From Amphiura filiformis (lineage: Eukaryota; Echinodermata; Ophiuroidea; Amphilepidida; Amphiuridae), in the NCBI RefSeq assembly GCF_039555335.1, contig NC_092637.1, positions 37,677,026 to 37,741,025 of the forward strand: a stretch of DNA of 64,000 nt. The letters are read 5' to 3'. Shown piece after piece: positions 11,822-23,846 of this stretch (its first letter is position 1; the number at the start of each line of letters is the position of its first letter). Below the pieces are notes generated by a model. It did no database searches. It was not told the DNA's origin and saw nothing but the letters and a program-made list of their open reading frames with translations. Made by a program: the position numbers and the translations under genes.

Positions 11822-13423
11822 TGCTATAAGTGAAGTACAATCTGAGTTTGACAGCTAGGTCTATATGCTGGTTTTCCAGTTATTATCATGTTAATTAGAA
11901 ACCCATTGTTAAACCATCATTTATAAAATAATGTCCACTCCAACCAACCTGTCGGAATATCAAAAAGCATTGTTGGAAGACGGGATGAGTTGTTGGGCTT
12001 GTTATTAGTTTTTGTGGCGCCCTCTACGGAGGCGCCACAATAAGGGCGCCACAATATAGGCATGACTTTGTGAACGGCTTCTAATTTCACTCTTGCTAGA
12101 TTGCCTTCGCAATTGTTTTGCTAAAATTATGCCCAGTTCAGAAATAAAACCACAATTTGCTTGGATTTTATTTTATTATTGTTTTCTGATATGCACGGGA
12201 TAAAATGGTGAGCGTATATTCTTTGTTTAAAATACAAAATTAGGATTTATAAAAACACCATATAAATCCTGACCTTTGTATGCGTTCAACCAGTTTACTG
12301 TGTGCCTTAGAACCCGATAGACGGTGACATTTGACCACACACTAGGATCCACAACATGCTCATCTATCATGGGAACAGTTCTTAAACCCTAATACATTTG
12401 TACATTCATCCTTTGTACACAAACTCATACTCTGCAACTTGAGGTCAAATTTTGCACTATGATTATGTAATTGAGGTTATTGGACTATGCCATTGGGATG
12501 AGACTCTTGTGGCCCATAGTGATAAGATCAATTAACGAGGCCTCTTAAACTGATGGCTTTTGTTTGCTAATTACCATAGAATCTATATAGCGGTTACTCC
12601 ATGATTGGATTAAGTAAATAACTAAATCCTGTTATCTACCCAGCAATGTTTGCTTATCTTAATAATTGTAACAAACTGTAGTGTACTAAATGGCACAAGA
12701 CAGAAAAGGCAAACAGACAGAAATTTAAAGTTTTAAATTAGAGAGTTGACAGGAAGTTGTAAGAGTTTTAAAATTGTTATGGATATGATTGGTGTAAGCG
12801 CGAAAATGTTGAATTTCAGATCAAAGTCATCCGAGGTGAATTAAGTAATGTCAATCACAAATTGTTACAGGTCATTTGAGGTGGACTAAGTTTATATTTG
12901 GGTTGTCAGAACACCTTCCCCAATCAAACACATTTCTCTTGCATTTGATCATCTTCTACTCTTCCCTAGAAAAATCATTATAATACCAAATCTACACACC
13001 ATGGAATTCACCATATCACGTCCAAGTTCACATTGGGCGCCACATTCCTTTTTAAAGGAATTTTTATTGAGATGTAATGTCTTCATTCATCAGCTTTACC
13101 CTTATTCATTGACTGAATTCAGGTCGTCCACGTTCAAAGGTGAAAGCATGAATAACAAAACATTATAGATTATAAAATAGATACGAGGACTAGATTTAAT
13201 GAGATACACGGAACTTAGGAAGAGGTGAGCGAATATGAAAAAGGGCCTTTTGATCAAACTTGGAATGAACTGCATTGACGCATGCATTATGTAATCGCTC
13301 ATTTCTTCGCAATTGGTCAACCGATTCAAGTAAAATTGACAGGTAGGTTGCAAAATAAGATGGGCTACACGCTGTTTTTTAATTTTTTTGATTTGGATGC
13401 TTAATTTTCAACTTACAGCCAAA
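11822..13423. other. Gene-free stretch with one dispersed repeat
   Basis: No exon was supported. Positions about 12330-12525 are an inverted copy of about 22655-22855 (shared words such as GGATCCACAACATGCTCATC and AACTTGAGGTCA). The GGCGCCACAATA phrase is repeated around 12015-12060. Confidence 0.5.
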
Positions 13424-13630
13424 TTAGTTTGCCCGGTAATTTTTTCTGGGACACCCTGTACATTTGGGACATATCCATTCAATATGGCGTACACTTTTTA
13501 ACTCCCTAGGTTTCAATTTGGTGCATTTTTTATGAACATAAGATTTACACTTTTTGCATGCTATATTTTCATGACACTGTTTGATAGTCTTGGAGCAAAC
13601 AACACAAATATCTAGATTTGAAACAGACAT
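13424..13630 (-). pseudogene. PHD-like zinc-finger fragment, probably retrotransposon ORF1
   Basis: The minus-strand frame shows CVVCSKTIKQCHENIACKKC, then YVHKKCTKL and IEWICPKC. The order C-x2-C, C-x2-C, H-x3-C and a final W-x-C-x2-C is that of a PHD-type zinc finger. Such fingers are known from the first ORF of L2/CR1-type retrotransposons, which fits the LINE remains nearby. A methionine lies nine codons into the open frame. It ends abruptly in unrelated sequence, so it is a fragment rather than a gene. Confidence 0.6.
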
Positions 13631-14068
13631 AGAAAAATATATAAATATATACAACTATAAATAGATTTTAAAAAGAGTTTTCTGTAAAATAAAATAATGA
13701 GATTTGCTAGTAAGCGGACAAGGTTAAGCCGATTTTTGAGGCGTTGCCACCGCAGCCTTATAGATTTTACGTATTCAATGTACAATGTTTTTAACGGGTT
13801 AAGGCCGGTTCAAAGTGAATATTCGAAGGCGAATATTCGGCTTCGAATACGTTTTGGGCGTCAAAATATATGCGGCTTCGAATATAAAACTATGAACCGG
13901 AGAAGATATATTTCTACAATTCACAGCGTTGCCCGACTGTTAACAAGTATTGCCCGTTGACCAAGGTAAGCAAAATTTAGAGAATTTCTTTAACGAAGTT
14001 AATAAAATCATAATATGTAAACTCCATTGAACTATTGTCATGATTTAATGTCTGTATAAATGGGTCTA

Positions 14069-14639
14069 AATAGGAGCAGTGGCGTAACCAGTGGGGGCCG
14101 GGAGGTGCAAGCTGCCCCCGGACACAAAAAACCTGGAAGAAGAGTCAAAAATTGGGAAGGAGGAAAGAGAGAAAAAGAGGGATGAAAAAAGAGGGAAGAG
14201 AAAGGGGAAAGAAGAGAAAAAAGGGGAAGGGAGAAGAGAAAAAGGGAAAGAAACAGGGAAGAGAAAGGGGAAAGAAGAAAAGAAAAAAGAGGGAAAAGGG
14301 GGGAGGGAGAAGAGAAAAGGGGAAGGGACTCAAGGGAGAAGAGAAAAGGGAAAGAAAGAGAGAAGAAGATCCATAGGCCTACTACTTTCATTGTGAAATT
14401 TGTACTCTGAAACACTGATATTTTCTAAGCGAAAAACCAGGAGCTTCATGGCGCTCAGCCCCTTTGACCCCCGCCTGGGCTTTGCCCCTGGACCCCACCG
14501 ACTCCACCGTTTCACGCTTCGCGGCAAGCGAGCTTTCTCTCAAACATAAATACTAAAACTTTTGATCAGAAATTGGGAAATTTTTCAATCTTGCCCCCCG
14601 GAAGGTCAGGTCTGGTTACGCCCCTGACCTGAATAGGAG
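14069..14639. mobile_element. hAT-like nonautonomous element with 8-bp target duplication
   Basis: The body (14077-14631) starts CAGTGGCGTAACCAG, and CTGGTTACGCCCCTG lies at 14612-14626 (14 of 15 matching inverted), followed by ACCTG. An exact direct repeat AATAGGAG flanks it at 14069-14076 and 14632-14639. Eight-base duplications and CAG...CTG ends are typical of hAT elements. The interior is mostly an A/G-rich tract (about 14130-14370), which explains the Lys/Glu-rich and Phe/Ser-rich open frames there. Confidence 0.85.
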
Positions 14640-14751
14640 TCAAAACGATTTGCTTTTCGGGGCATTTACGACCTGCCTGTAACCGGCGCGGAGGTTGACC
14701 CATACCTTCTTGCAGGTTTCAACTGCAAAGCAAATCAAGAAATGAATGAGT

Positions 14752-14832
14752 CAATAGATAAATAAATAAATTTAAAAAAAAAAAGTTAATAAATAAGTCA
14801 ATAAATACATAAATACTTAAATAAATAAATAC

Positions 14833-14928
<96 letters not shown>

Positions 14929-14933
14929 ATATG
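14752..14933. repeat. (AAAT)n microsatellite
   Basis: Long run of AAAT/AATA units, nearly perfect from about 14818. A Tyr/Leu/Phe/Ile open frame on the other strand is a repeat artefact. Confidence 0.95.
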
Positions 14934-15603
14934 GATTTTTGCTTCACGAAGTTGTAGATCACTTTATAAAGCATTAAGTGCAAAGATTGTCAACAAAATT
15001 ATTAACGGATCGAACATTTATCGATATATAATCATCGCAACAATTACATTTGTAAGACACATTTTAGTATATAGGGCCTACAGTTCTACAGGCATGTCCT
15101 GCTTTTCAAAGAAAAAAACAAAATGGCGTGCTTGTCAGCTTCAAATGTGAGAATATTATGATGTCCTGGGTTCCTTTTGAAAAAAGACAATGAACTACAT
15201 AGGTCTACAACTTTTCTGTGACGATAATTATAAATACATTACATAGTTTTAGGGTTTTTTTTTTTTTCTTTTTGTACCTGATCGAAGCGAATTCCAAAAA
15301 CACCTTTTGATAGCTACGAAGCGAGCTAAAATGACAACGGGGTGGAGAAGAGCGCCCACACTGTTTTTCGGAGCATATGAACACAAGATAATTCTTGGCT
15401 GTCCCATTGATTGGTGGCGCAAATCTAAATTTTTGAGAGTCGAATTAGAAAACCGGGGGTAACCATTCTAAATGTAAGAGACCAGAATGGACAGGTAGAG
15501 AAAAGATTGTCTCAATGATAATTAATAATAACCAACAATTAATAAAGAAAGATCTAGACAGATAATAATTCTGTTTAGTCTGTTTATCCATGTTATCATT
15601 AGT
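14934..15603. other. No recognised feature
   Basis: No convincing exon or repeat; one T-run lies near 15255. Confidence 0.5.
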
Positions 15604-15604
15604 C

Positions 15605-16091
15605 CCTAACTCCCGGGGGGGGGGGGCACTCAATACATATGTGTTGTCATCACCGAGCAGAAATCCACGGGAAAGGGTACTTTTTTCACGCATAGTCGCG
15701 GTCCGCGCGGACCGCGAATAGGGTAGCTATTTCATGCTATTTTGGGAAAAAGGGTATACATTTCAACACAGGTCAGCGTTTAGGGTATGGATATCACGGA
15801 CATGAGGTCGGCGATTGAAGGTATGGATTTGGAGGACATGAAGGGCCGGTTTATTGACCACCTTTTCTGGCATTTCTGGTCAGTGAAAAGGGTACCTTTT
15901 TATGGTGGTCGGTGAAAAGAGTGCCTAAATATAAGTGGTCAGTGAAAAGCCTCCCTTTTTTACAAGAAGGTCAGTGATTAGGGTAGGTATTTTCACATGC
16001 TCGAGATCCGTGTTTAGGGTGTTAAATTTGAAGGTCTGCTTGATGATGACAACACATAAAAGCATATAAGTGGCCCCCCTGGGCCTAACTC
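15605..16091. mobile_element. Nonautonomous DNA transposon with 8-bp target duplication CCTAACTC
   Basis: The direct repeat CCTAACTC lies at 15605-15612 and 16084-16091. Between them both ends carry related inverted sequence: a G-run followed by CACT and then TGTGTTGTCATCA at the left, with the complement of these at the right. The interior repeats phrases such as AAAGGGTAC and GGTCAGTGAAAAG, and has no coding capacity. The 8-bp duplication suggests the hAT superfamily. Confidence 0.8.
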
Positions 16092-16204
16092 TAAATTACC
16101 ATAATCAGACAGTTAGTGTTTGTCTACTCGATTATTGTCACTTTATTCCATTTCATAATTAAATCATAAAATAATCACCAATTCTGCCGATCTCTCTCAA
16201 TATG

Positions 16205-17225
16205 AAGGTATTTTAATATATAAGTATTATTTTTCAGGTGACTAACTTTGGAATTAAAAGTGCTCAAACCCATTACAGGTGAGCGTAGAAACAAATTCAA
16301 AGTATAGACCTCTGGAAAAGGCAACCGTTACTACTAGTTTCACAGCATACCCTCACTTACGATCATTGGGTATACCGATCATCAGACGGATAATTTGTCA
16401 TGATTTCAAGTTAACACAAATGCATATACAGGTATATACATTCTGTGTGTCAAAACCAGGACAAACCGAGCCATTCTGAGACAGTCCCTACTCCAAAAGT
16501 AAGTCGAAAGTGCTCAACCACTATAAATAGTGGGGGCGTAATATAAGTATTATTTTTCAGGTGACTACCTTTGGAACTAAAAGTGCTCAAACCCATTACA
16601 GGTGAGCGTAGAAACAAATTCAAAGTATAGACCTCTGGAAAAATAAACAACCGTTACTACTAGTTTCACAGCATACCCTCACTTACGATCATTGGGTATA
16701 CCGATCATCAGACGGATAATTTGTCATGATTTCAAGTTAACACAAATGCATATACAGGTATATGCACATTCTGTGTTAACTGTCAAAACCAGGACAAACC
16801 GAGCCGTCTGATGATTTGTACACCCAATGATCGTAAGTGAGGTATGCTGTGAAACTGTAGTAACGGTTGCCTTTTCCAGAGGTCTATACTTTGAATTTGT
16901 TTCACGCTCACCTGTAATGGGTTTGAGCACTTTTAATTCCAAAGTTAGTCACCTGAAAAATAATACTTATATTACGCCCCCACTATTTATAGTGGTTGAG
17001 CACTTTCGACTACTTTTGGAGTAGGGACTGTGCTGGAATGGCTCGGTTTGTCCTGGTTTTGACACCACAGAATGTATATACCTGTATATGCATTTGTGTT
17101 AACTTGAAATCATGACAAATTATCCGTCTGATGATCGGTATACCCAATGATCGTAAGTGAGGGTATGCTGTGAAACTAGTAGTAACGGTTGCCTTTTCCA
17201 GAGGTCTATACTTTGAATTGGTATT
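16205..17225. mobile_element. Four-part inverted and direct duplication of a 330-bp unit
   Basis: A unit starting TATAAGTATTATTTTTCAGG and running through AAAGTATAGACCTCTGG and CAGACGGATAATTTGTCATG is present twice in + orientation (about 16220-16538 and 16539-16806), then twice inverted (about 16806-17000 and 17000-17225). The whole forms a roughly 1-kb palindrome, like the end structure of a foldback transposon. Several open frames here are copies of one repeat, not genes. Confidence 0.8.
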
Positions 17226-17331
17226 TTAATATATATTACCATATAAATGGAATAATAGAGTTATTATGTTGGCGGTACCGTGGGTATACAAAAGTGATAC
17301 TGAATACTCTTCACCTCGAAAAATTTGCATA

Positions 17332-17763
17332 TTAAAGCCATATTATAACATTTCTTTAAAAATAGATTAGTATTTATTTTCCATAAAATGTTAGCTTTTA
17401 CTGTCAGATATGTCCCTTTTAATTTTGAGCCGAACAAGTGAGGTAAAGCAAAGAAAATTGGAATTTACTACTAGCGCCAATGCATGTTACTCCGGCGGTT
17501 GTAATAGTATACAGCACGATCCTCTGGGTTGTGTGTGTGTCCCGCACGCCGTGTACGTAGTACTGTGTTATGAACAACGTTCGACTAATATTTCTATCGT
17601 AATAATACGACGGTTCCGGCGGTTTATTCAAAATCATGGATTTTGACAAAACTACAGCACCTAAAGTCTTGATTTTTGCAGAGAATCTTTGTTTACTAAA
17701 GTACATTACATTTACCATTTTTTGAGGGCGTTCTTCTCAGCAAATGTTATAATATGGCTTTAA
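17332..17763. mobile_element. TTAA MITE family A, copy 1
   Basis: The body 17336-17759 is bounded by TTAA. The ends AGCCATATTATAACATTT and AAATGTTATAATATGGCT are perfect inverted repeats. The interior holds words such as TGTCAGATATGTCCCTTTTA and TTGGAATTTACTACTAGCGC, shared with copies at 27020-27484 (opposite orientation) and 62512-62960. Confidence 0.9.
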
Positions 17764-17959
17764 AGCGTTTCCGTGCTGTTTTCCGAAGCCTTTTTAGAGC
17801 GTTTTATTTAAAACACGCCCCATGAATGTATGCCAAAAATCGCTTGCCCCCCCCTCGGCTGGCCAAAAATTGCTTGCCCCCCCTTTCGGCTCGCCAAAAG
17901 TTTCCCCCCCCAAATTGCACAGCCCCTAAATACTAGTAGGCCTAACATTATATTAGGGC

Positions 17960-18101
17960 ACTGAGTATAAAGTTTAAAAAAAAATGTTTTTGAATGTTAT
18001 AGAATATTCCCGTTAACTACACATTTTTAAAAACGTTTCCTGCAACCTTTTCTATACCTACCGTTGCGAATAATGCCAAAAACGTTTTGTGTTTGCTGGG
18101 A
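17960..18101. mobile_element. AACGTTTT family, end fragment
   Basis: It ends with AAAACGTTTTGTGTTTGCTG plus GG, the terminal sequence of the elements at 43191-43868 and 51077-51768. The other end is missing. Confidence 0.65.
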
Positions 18102-18829
18102 AGAAATAAAGGTTCTAAAAGGGTTCTAAAGTTGTCCTCTCAGAAGCATGGTTCCAAAACCATCGAAAATGGCCTCAAAAATGTGATACAGAACCGATTT
18201 CGGTTCTTTATAGAACCTTTAAGGGTTCTCCAAAATAAAAGAACTTTTTTAGAGGTTCAAGGGTTCTCCTGAGAGGAAAAGTTCTTGTAAAATAATTTTT
18301 GCCAAATATTAGGCATACAACGCTTTAAATAACATTAGGCCTATGTTATAAACTAATAAATTCGCTCTAAAAGGGTTTAGTGGTTTAACTTTAACACTAT
18401 ACTATTTTTCGCTCACCTGGAGCGAAAAATCGTATAATACCGTGGTGTTGAAGTCAAACCCTTATCATTTTGTACTATGAATACGTATGAATATCCACTC
18501 GTAAGTTGTTTACGTCTATACGGCGAGTAGGCCCTAATCCAAACCTGGAAATGTTTAAAAGCAGTTGGACCTATTTGTTCCAGTACGGTAACTTACAAAG
18601 ATTCACATCGCTCTATCGCCATATAGTTTTGGAGGATTTAATATGTTATTGTACCTAAACAATTGAAATGTCATTCAATGAATATAATTATGAACATATT
18701 TTTAAATATGGCCTCCAAATAAATGATGCACAATTATTAAAATAACGGTGCATCACTTTTTTTGGAGGCATTGTGAAAATATGTTGCCTTTGGAAACGAG
18801 GGTCATTTTACTCAATTTAGATTCCTTTT
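18102..18829. other. Gene-free stretch
   Basis: GGTTCTAAAAGGGTTCT-type words (18109-18265) recur around 61860-61885, suggesting one more decayed dispersed repeat. Nothing else was recognised. Confidence 0.45.
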
Positions 18830-19602
18830 GTGATAGCAACGTTTGCACAGTATTTTTTGTGGGGCCTGAGAGCATTGGGCTATTTCAGTTGAAATCCACA
18901 CTACCCCTGTGGAAGATTTTGGAAATACCTTCCACAGGGGAGTAAGTTTTCAAATGTAATTGGTCAGAGTTAATCATTTTGAAACCCATACTCCCTCTGA
19001 ATTGTGGTTTTACATATCTTCCACAACTGGAGTGAGTATTTCAAATTGAAGTTACCCAATTTGAAACTTATAGCCTACTCCCTCTGTGGAAGACTGTAGC
19101 TAAATCTTCCACAGGGGTAGTGTAGATTTCAAATGGAACAGCCCATTATCAGACACACCAAATTCCATTCCGAATATGTCTTTCTGATATCAAATAATTT
19201 TGATTTTTTGAAATTCGTGATATAGTACAAATTTTATGGCAAATTATTAAAAATTGATATTTTTGAAAATTAACAGTCCTCGTGGTAACTTGTATAAATC
19301 TAATGATAATTATGTACTTGTATTTAGCTGGGATGAAACGCCGTCCCTCATATGAAAATGTGACCTTTTGTATTGAAGATATACCCTTTTTCTCAAATAC
19401 ACCTAACAATTTTTTATATATACGAAAGGTTAAAATTTTCATTTGATGGTCTGCTTTTCATCCCAGCTACTTACATGTATTGGGAACTTTCATAATAATT
19501 GCATATTATCATTTTGGAAGAAAAAAAAAGAAAAATCTAGACATTTAAAAAGATCGTACAATAAGGCTTAAAGTACACAGTAAACTGTATAAATCTAATG
19601 AT
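18830..19602. mobile_element. TTAA MITE family D, decayed copy with nested insertions
   Basis: It begins GATAGCAACGTTTGCACAGT, the inner end sequence seen at 59700-59821, and includes GATATCAAATAATTTTGA and CATATGAAAATGTGACCTTT as in 23851-24496. It is interrupted by element F (18877-19144). Its right part is interrupted by a 372-bp MULE-like element at 19612 and seems to resume after 19983. Confidence 0.65.
18877..19144. mobile_element. Inverted-repeat element F, copy 1 (nested)
   Basis: Inverted ends: GGGCTATTTCAGTTGAAATC at the left and the complement at the right (GATTTCAAATGGAACAGCCC). It carries repeated CTTCCACAGGGG motifs. It splits a family D element, so it is younger than that copy. 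A related copy is at 41947-42131. Confidence 0.75.
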
Positions 19603-19992
19603 ATGTAGGCCCAGAGGATGATTTAAGGAAGCCCCATCATGCACTGTAAAAGTGTTATCACTAGAGTTTCAACTGCCACTTAACTTTTCAAATCCCATTG
19701 AACTCTGTGCAAAAGATGTTGTTTTAGAATTGCCCGTGTGTCATTATTACGTGGTCGATTTCAGATCTAAAGTGATGTATGCATGAAGGATAATTCACAC
19801 CTTCTGTAGATGACATAAAATGTGAAATCGACCAACTTTTTGAAGGTGTTTTTATTGTAAATATATCTGTCCAAATTCAAATTTAACCATGCACGTGAGT
19901 ATGCAGTGGGCGGGCAGTGGTGTCATGTTCACTCACACAGCTGTGCTAACCGCAAGACTTGCTGGGAAGTGCTTTTCCCTCTGATGTAGGCC
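19603..19992. mobile_element. MULE-like 372-bp derivative with 9-bp target duplication ATGTAGGCC
   Basis: The body 19612-19983 starts CAGAGGATGATTTAAGGAAG and ends CTTTTCCCTCTG. An exact ATGTAGGCC lies on both sides (19603-19611 and 19984-19992). Its two halves match, in reverse orientation, the two ends of the 3.67-kb element at 51845-55517, so it is an internal deletion derivative of that family. Nine-base duplications are typical of Mutator-like elements. Confidence 0.85.
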
Positions 19993-20084
19993 ATATACTT
20001 AAAATTTATGTAGCTGGGAGGAAACGGCGTCCGTCATTTGAATTTATTTTACCTTTCGTATTGACGATAATAGACCTACTCCCT

Positions 20085-20680
20085 ATTCCAGATAAATACA
20101 GCACTAATTTTTTGGGATTAAAAAAATATGATCAAGTTCTGCAAAATAAAACATAGCTAGGCCTATATCCTAATCCTTTAGTTAATCCTAACTGGCAATT
20201 AAAGTTAAATTTTAATATTTGGCCAATTTTTGGAAATAAGGGCCAAAAACATGCGTTTTTAGGGTGTTTTTCGTATGCTGTGACAATCAAGCTCAAAGAC
20301 TTGTACTAAGACTAATTTCAGTTCATGCATTCTAGTTTTTGGAAAAGACATGTTTCATTTTTATAACCCATTATTTAATTATAGTAACACAAAAAAGTGG
20401 GAATTAGAGCAAAATTGCGGCATCTACTCGAAGATTTTGAATACTTAGACTTGTTCCAAGTCTTTGATTTTTGTGACTCAATTGTCATAAAACATGACAA
20501 AAATGCATGTTTTTGGCTCTTTTTTCAAGAAATTGGCCAAATATTAAAATTTTACTTTTATTGTCAGTTAGGACTAACTAAGGATTGGGATTTTGCTATG
20601 TTTTATTTTGCAGAACTTGATCATATTTTTTTAATCCCAAAAAATTAGTGCTGTATTTATCTGGAATGGGGAGTACATCC
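20085..20680. repeat. Inverted repeat pair
   Basis: About 20090-20195 (TCCAGATAAATACAGCACTA, then TGCAAAATAAAACATAGC) is repeated inverted at about 20560-20670 (GCTATGTTTTATTTTGCAG, then TAGTGCTGTATTTATCTGGA). The spacer of about 360 bp also folds partly. It is probably another MITE. Confidence 0.7.
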
Positions 20681-20698
20681 CCCTTAAGGCCTAAAATG

Positions 20699-20818
20699 CT
20701 ATCAGAACGACATTCCACGTATTTCAGAGAATGCAATTTGGTGTGTCTGACGTGGTTTCACTATATATAGTCTCAGGTTCCACAAAAAACATGCAAATGT
20801 TGTTATCCGATCCCTTAA
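20699..20818. mobile_element. TTAA MITE family D, end fragment
   Basis: It ends TTGTTATCCGATCCC followed by TTAA (20815-20818), as in the other D copies. Only the right end is clear. Confidence 0.55.
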
Positions 20819-20854
20819 CATGGGCCCAAAATTGCTCAGGTCTCACTGAATGAC

Positions 20855-21005
20855 TCCCATTTTCTCACCCAATAACCCCATATATTTGGGCTTCTCACCT
20901 AATCACTCATGGGCTTCTCACCCAATAACCCCATTATTTGATCTTCTCATCCAATCACCCATGGGCTTCTCAGCCAATAACCCCAGGGCTTCTCACTTAA
21001 TCACA
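20855..21005. repeat. Degenerate tandem phrase CTTCTCACCCAATAACCCC
   Basis: About four imperfect repeats of CTTCTCAC(C/T)(C/T)AAT(A/C)A(C)CCC with ATGGG inserts. The open frame across it is a by-product. Confidence 0.7.
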
Positions 21006-21139
21006 CGTGCACACTTACTTTTGAATCTCTGTCCACACATCCCCGTCACTTCGAAAATCGAGTGCACCCCTGTATAATTATGTTGGTTCTATTCACACAT
21101 TACACATCATAACAACTATATAGACCTAAATTTCTTACA

Positions 21140-21500
21140 AAATCTTTGCCCCTAGGGGCGGTGCAATAATTGTGTGCCAATTGTGTGCCAAAAATGCTTT
21201 CCCCCATCTCGGCCTGCCATAAATAGTTTACCCCCCCTCGGCCTGCTAACAAATGCTTCCCTCCCCCTTTGCACATGCCAAAAGATCCCAATTTGCAAAT
21301 CTTATGGTCTATATCATGTATAATGCGAGCGTCGCGAGCAGGGAAATGTGCATATTTGAGCGTTTTCGTGCTGTTTTCCTAAGCTTTTTTTAAAAGGCGC
21401 CTCATAAATGTGTGTCAAAAGTCGCCCCCCCCCGCTCGGCTTGCAAAATATCCCCCCCCCCCTTTCGGCTGGCCAAAAAATTCTAACCGCCCCTCCCCAT
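21140..21500. repeat. C-rich repeated phrase (CCCCCCTCGGC)
   Basis: Several repeats of TGCCAAAAATGC(T)T(T)CCCCC and CTCGGCCTGCC; the same phrase family is at 17825-17930. It is non-coding. Confidence 0.6.
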
Positions 21501-22639
21501 TTTACCCTCCCCTGCAGGGCTTATAATGATTGCAGAGCCCCTTTATATTCAAAATATGGATCACCAATACAGCCAAAGTATGAATAATGCATAAATAATT
21601 ATTCTAAGAAAATAATTATCATAAAACACGGATTAGGGCCTCTAGACAGTTTAAATCACCATTTTGTGAAACTTTATAATGCATCTGAAGGCCGGATACG
21701 GTATGTAAGCACTTTCACACAGGACATCAAGCAATAAACTCTGACATCAGCCGTTGCGCATCCAGAGATAGATCGTCGATCGGTAAGTCTAACCAATAGT
21801 TTGTATTTGGTTTGTTTGTTTGTTTGTTTAACCAGTTGGTCTGGGCGGACACACACTTGGGTCCTGATAGGACCATGCTCAAGCAAAATGCTTTAATAAG
21901 CCAAGCCTTAAAAGCTTATATTTATGATGGCCGAAGTGAAGAGAAAGAACGAAACAGGATTGAAGAAAAAGAGGAGAAAAAAGGCCACTCCCAACAAATC
22001 AATTGTACAATTTTGTTCTTAGTCTTGGGTCGAGAATTCTTATTCCGTGCCTCGATACAAAGGCTTTAATTTGTAAAATTCTATTATCATTCATATTATT
22101 AATTTTAAACATATTTAAACACAGTGATATTTACTAGTTTATACGATATCGGCGATACAGACAAACAACTTGATTAGCCTTGGTACGTGATACCAACTTT
22201 TAAAGTTGTCTGAAAAATTGCATGTAAATCATTCGTGGACTTTTGTGATCCTATAGCATCCTCTTTTTATGACATTTTCAGTAGATATCCACGAAAAAAG
22301 CGTATTCCCAAAGTTTCAGTTGATTCCGATTTTGCGTTTGCAAGTTATGCATGATTATGTGTATTACACTACTACATAGGCCACTGTAGAACGAAATTAA
22401 AATTGACGATATTTTTGCTAAACGAATTAATCTGCAAGAAATTTTTGGTTCATAAACATTATGTAGCCAGAAGTTTCTAGTTGTATAAAAATCTCAACTT
22501 TTTTTGAGAAAAGTGGGGGGATGAGGCTGTGGATCACGAAATACCCCTTTAAGTCACATTTTTACAGTAATTTGCTCATCCAGACAATCGTAAAAATCAT
22601 CAAAATTCACATTTTGGTACCTTTGCCATATTTGTCATA
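21501..22639. other. Gene-free stretch
   Basis: A short (GTTT)n run lies near 21808-21830; no convincing exon was seen. Confidence 0.5.
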
Positions 22640-22654
22640 GATGTGCTAATCACA

Positions 22655-22855
22655 CTATGAACCACAATGGCCTCATCCCAGTGGCATAGCACAGTAACCT
22701 CAATTAAACAATCATAGTGTAAAATGTGACCTCAAGTTGCAGAATATGAGTTTTTGTACCCAAATTGTCAAAGGTCATTCAATGAATGGACAAATCTATT
22801 GGGGTTAAAGAACTGTGCCCTGATGGATGAGCATGTTGTGGATCCTAGTGTCATA
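22655..22855. repeat. Dispersed repeat, inverted relative to 12330-12525
   Basis: Shared words include TGACCTCAAGTTGCAGA(A)TATGAGT and GAGCATGTTGTGGATCCTAG. Divergence is moderate. Confidence 0.7.
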
Positions 22856-22909
22856 CCCTAGAAAGGAATTCTACGGTCTATGTGCTAATATAGCATGCAA
22901 GCGTGGTTC

Positions 22910-23165
22910 AGCCGAAAGCTGTGTATTTAAGACAAAATAAGGCATTTTACATGAATTTATATACTGACAGTATATAAATTAGCTATAAAAAATTATTTGA
23001 ATGGGGCTTCAACTTCGTCAATACTGCTGCTTTCTTCGTTTTTTGCCAAATATGTTATTTTAAAAATATCAAATGACAATTTGAATAACTTATCATTCAC
23101 TTTTAAGCAATATTTATAAACATTTTTTTTACACTTGCGCTGGGATCACTGAATGGGTCTTTAAT
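22910..23165. repeat. Dispersed repeat shared with first intron of gene 1
   Basis: Direct copy of about 28375-28545; both share TTTACACTTGCGCTGGGATC followed by ACTGAA, and the GCCAAAT(A/T)TTT region. Moderately diverged. Confidence 0.7.
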
Positions 23166-23846
23166 TATTTAAACAATTAGACCTATTCAAACATTTTCAA
23201 GTAAATTTTTCCTAATATTGTCGTCCGATCCCTAAAGCGTACACAAACTGCGGGATAAAATGATAATCACGGTAAAGGAAAGGTTTGGCAATACTTTTTA
23301 CTCCGAGGATAGGAGGGGCCCAGAATGGCCAATAAGATCGCATTTGCCGCCGGTCAATTTCACGCGCCAAAATTGTTTAATAAGTGGGGTTCCCCTTTTC
23401 AAAAACCGGGATCCTTCCGGGATGTGGGGGTGGGTCCGTGGGCGCCGTAAATGTTAATCTTTTTTTTTGCTACATTAAAATTTTCAGTAATATATTATGT
23501 GTTTTTATATTATGTTGTATCAAAATTGGTAGATAATGGTAACAGTATTTGCAATATTGTATGTTATATGCTTGCTGAACAGTTTATTTTAATATGCATA
23601 AAGTATAGTGCAATATAAATATTTCTTTTATTCTTGTTGTACCAATATGTCTTAGGCTCATCAAGGACCACAGTGGAAATAAGTGTGCTTTTATGTATGC
23701 TTTTCTGTGTTTTTAAATCCTTGGTTTGAATCCTATTAAAATGAAATATAATGAAATGAAATGAAATGAAATAAGCACCTTCACGGACTTTTTTTCTAAA
23801 AGTTGTTATTTTTCAATTCAGGGAGGACATCATTAATTGCCAGTTA
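23166..23846. other. Gene-free stretch
   Basis: It includes a short (AAATG)n run near 23740-23772. No exon was recognised. Confidence 0.5.

Noticed and set aside
14091..14396. Lys/Glu/Gly-rich and complementary Ser/Phe/Leu-rich open frames
   Set aside because: A/G-rich low-complexity filling of a hAT-like MITE.
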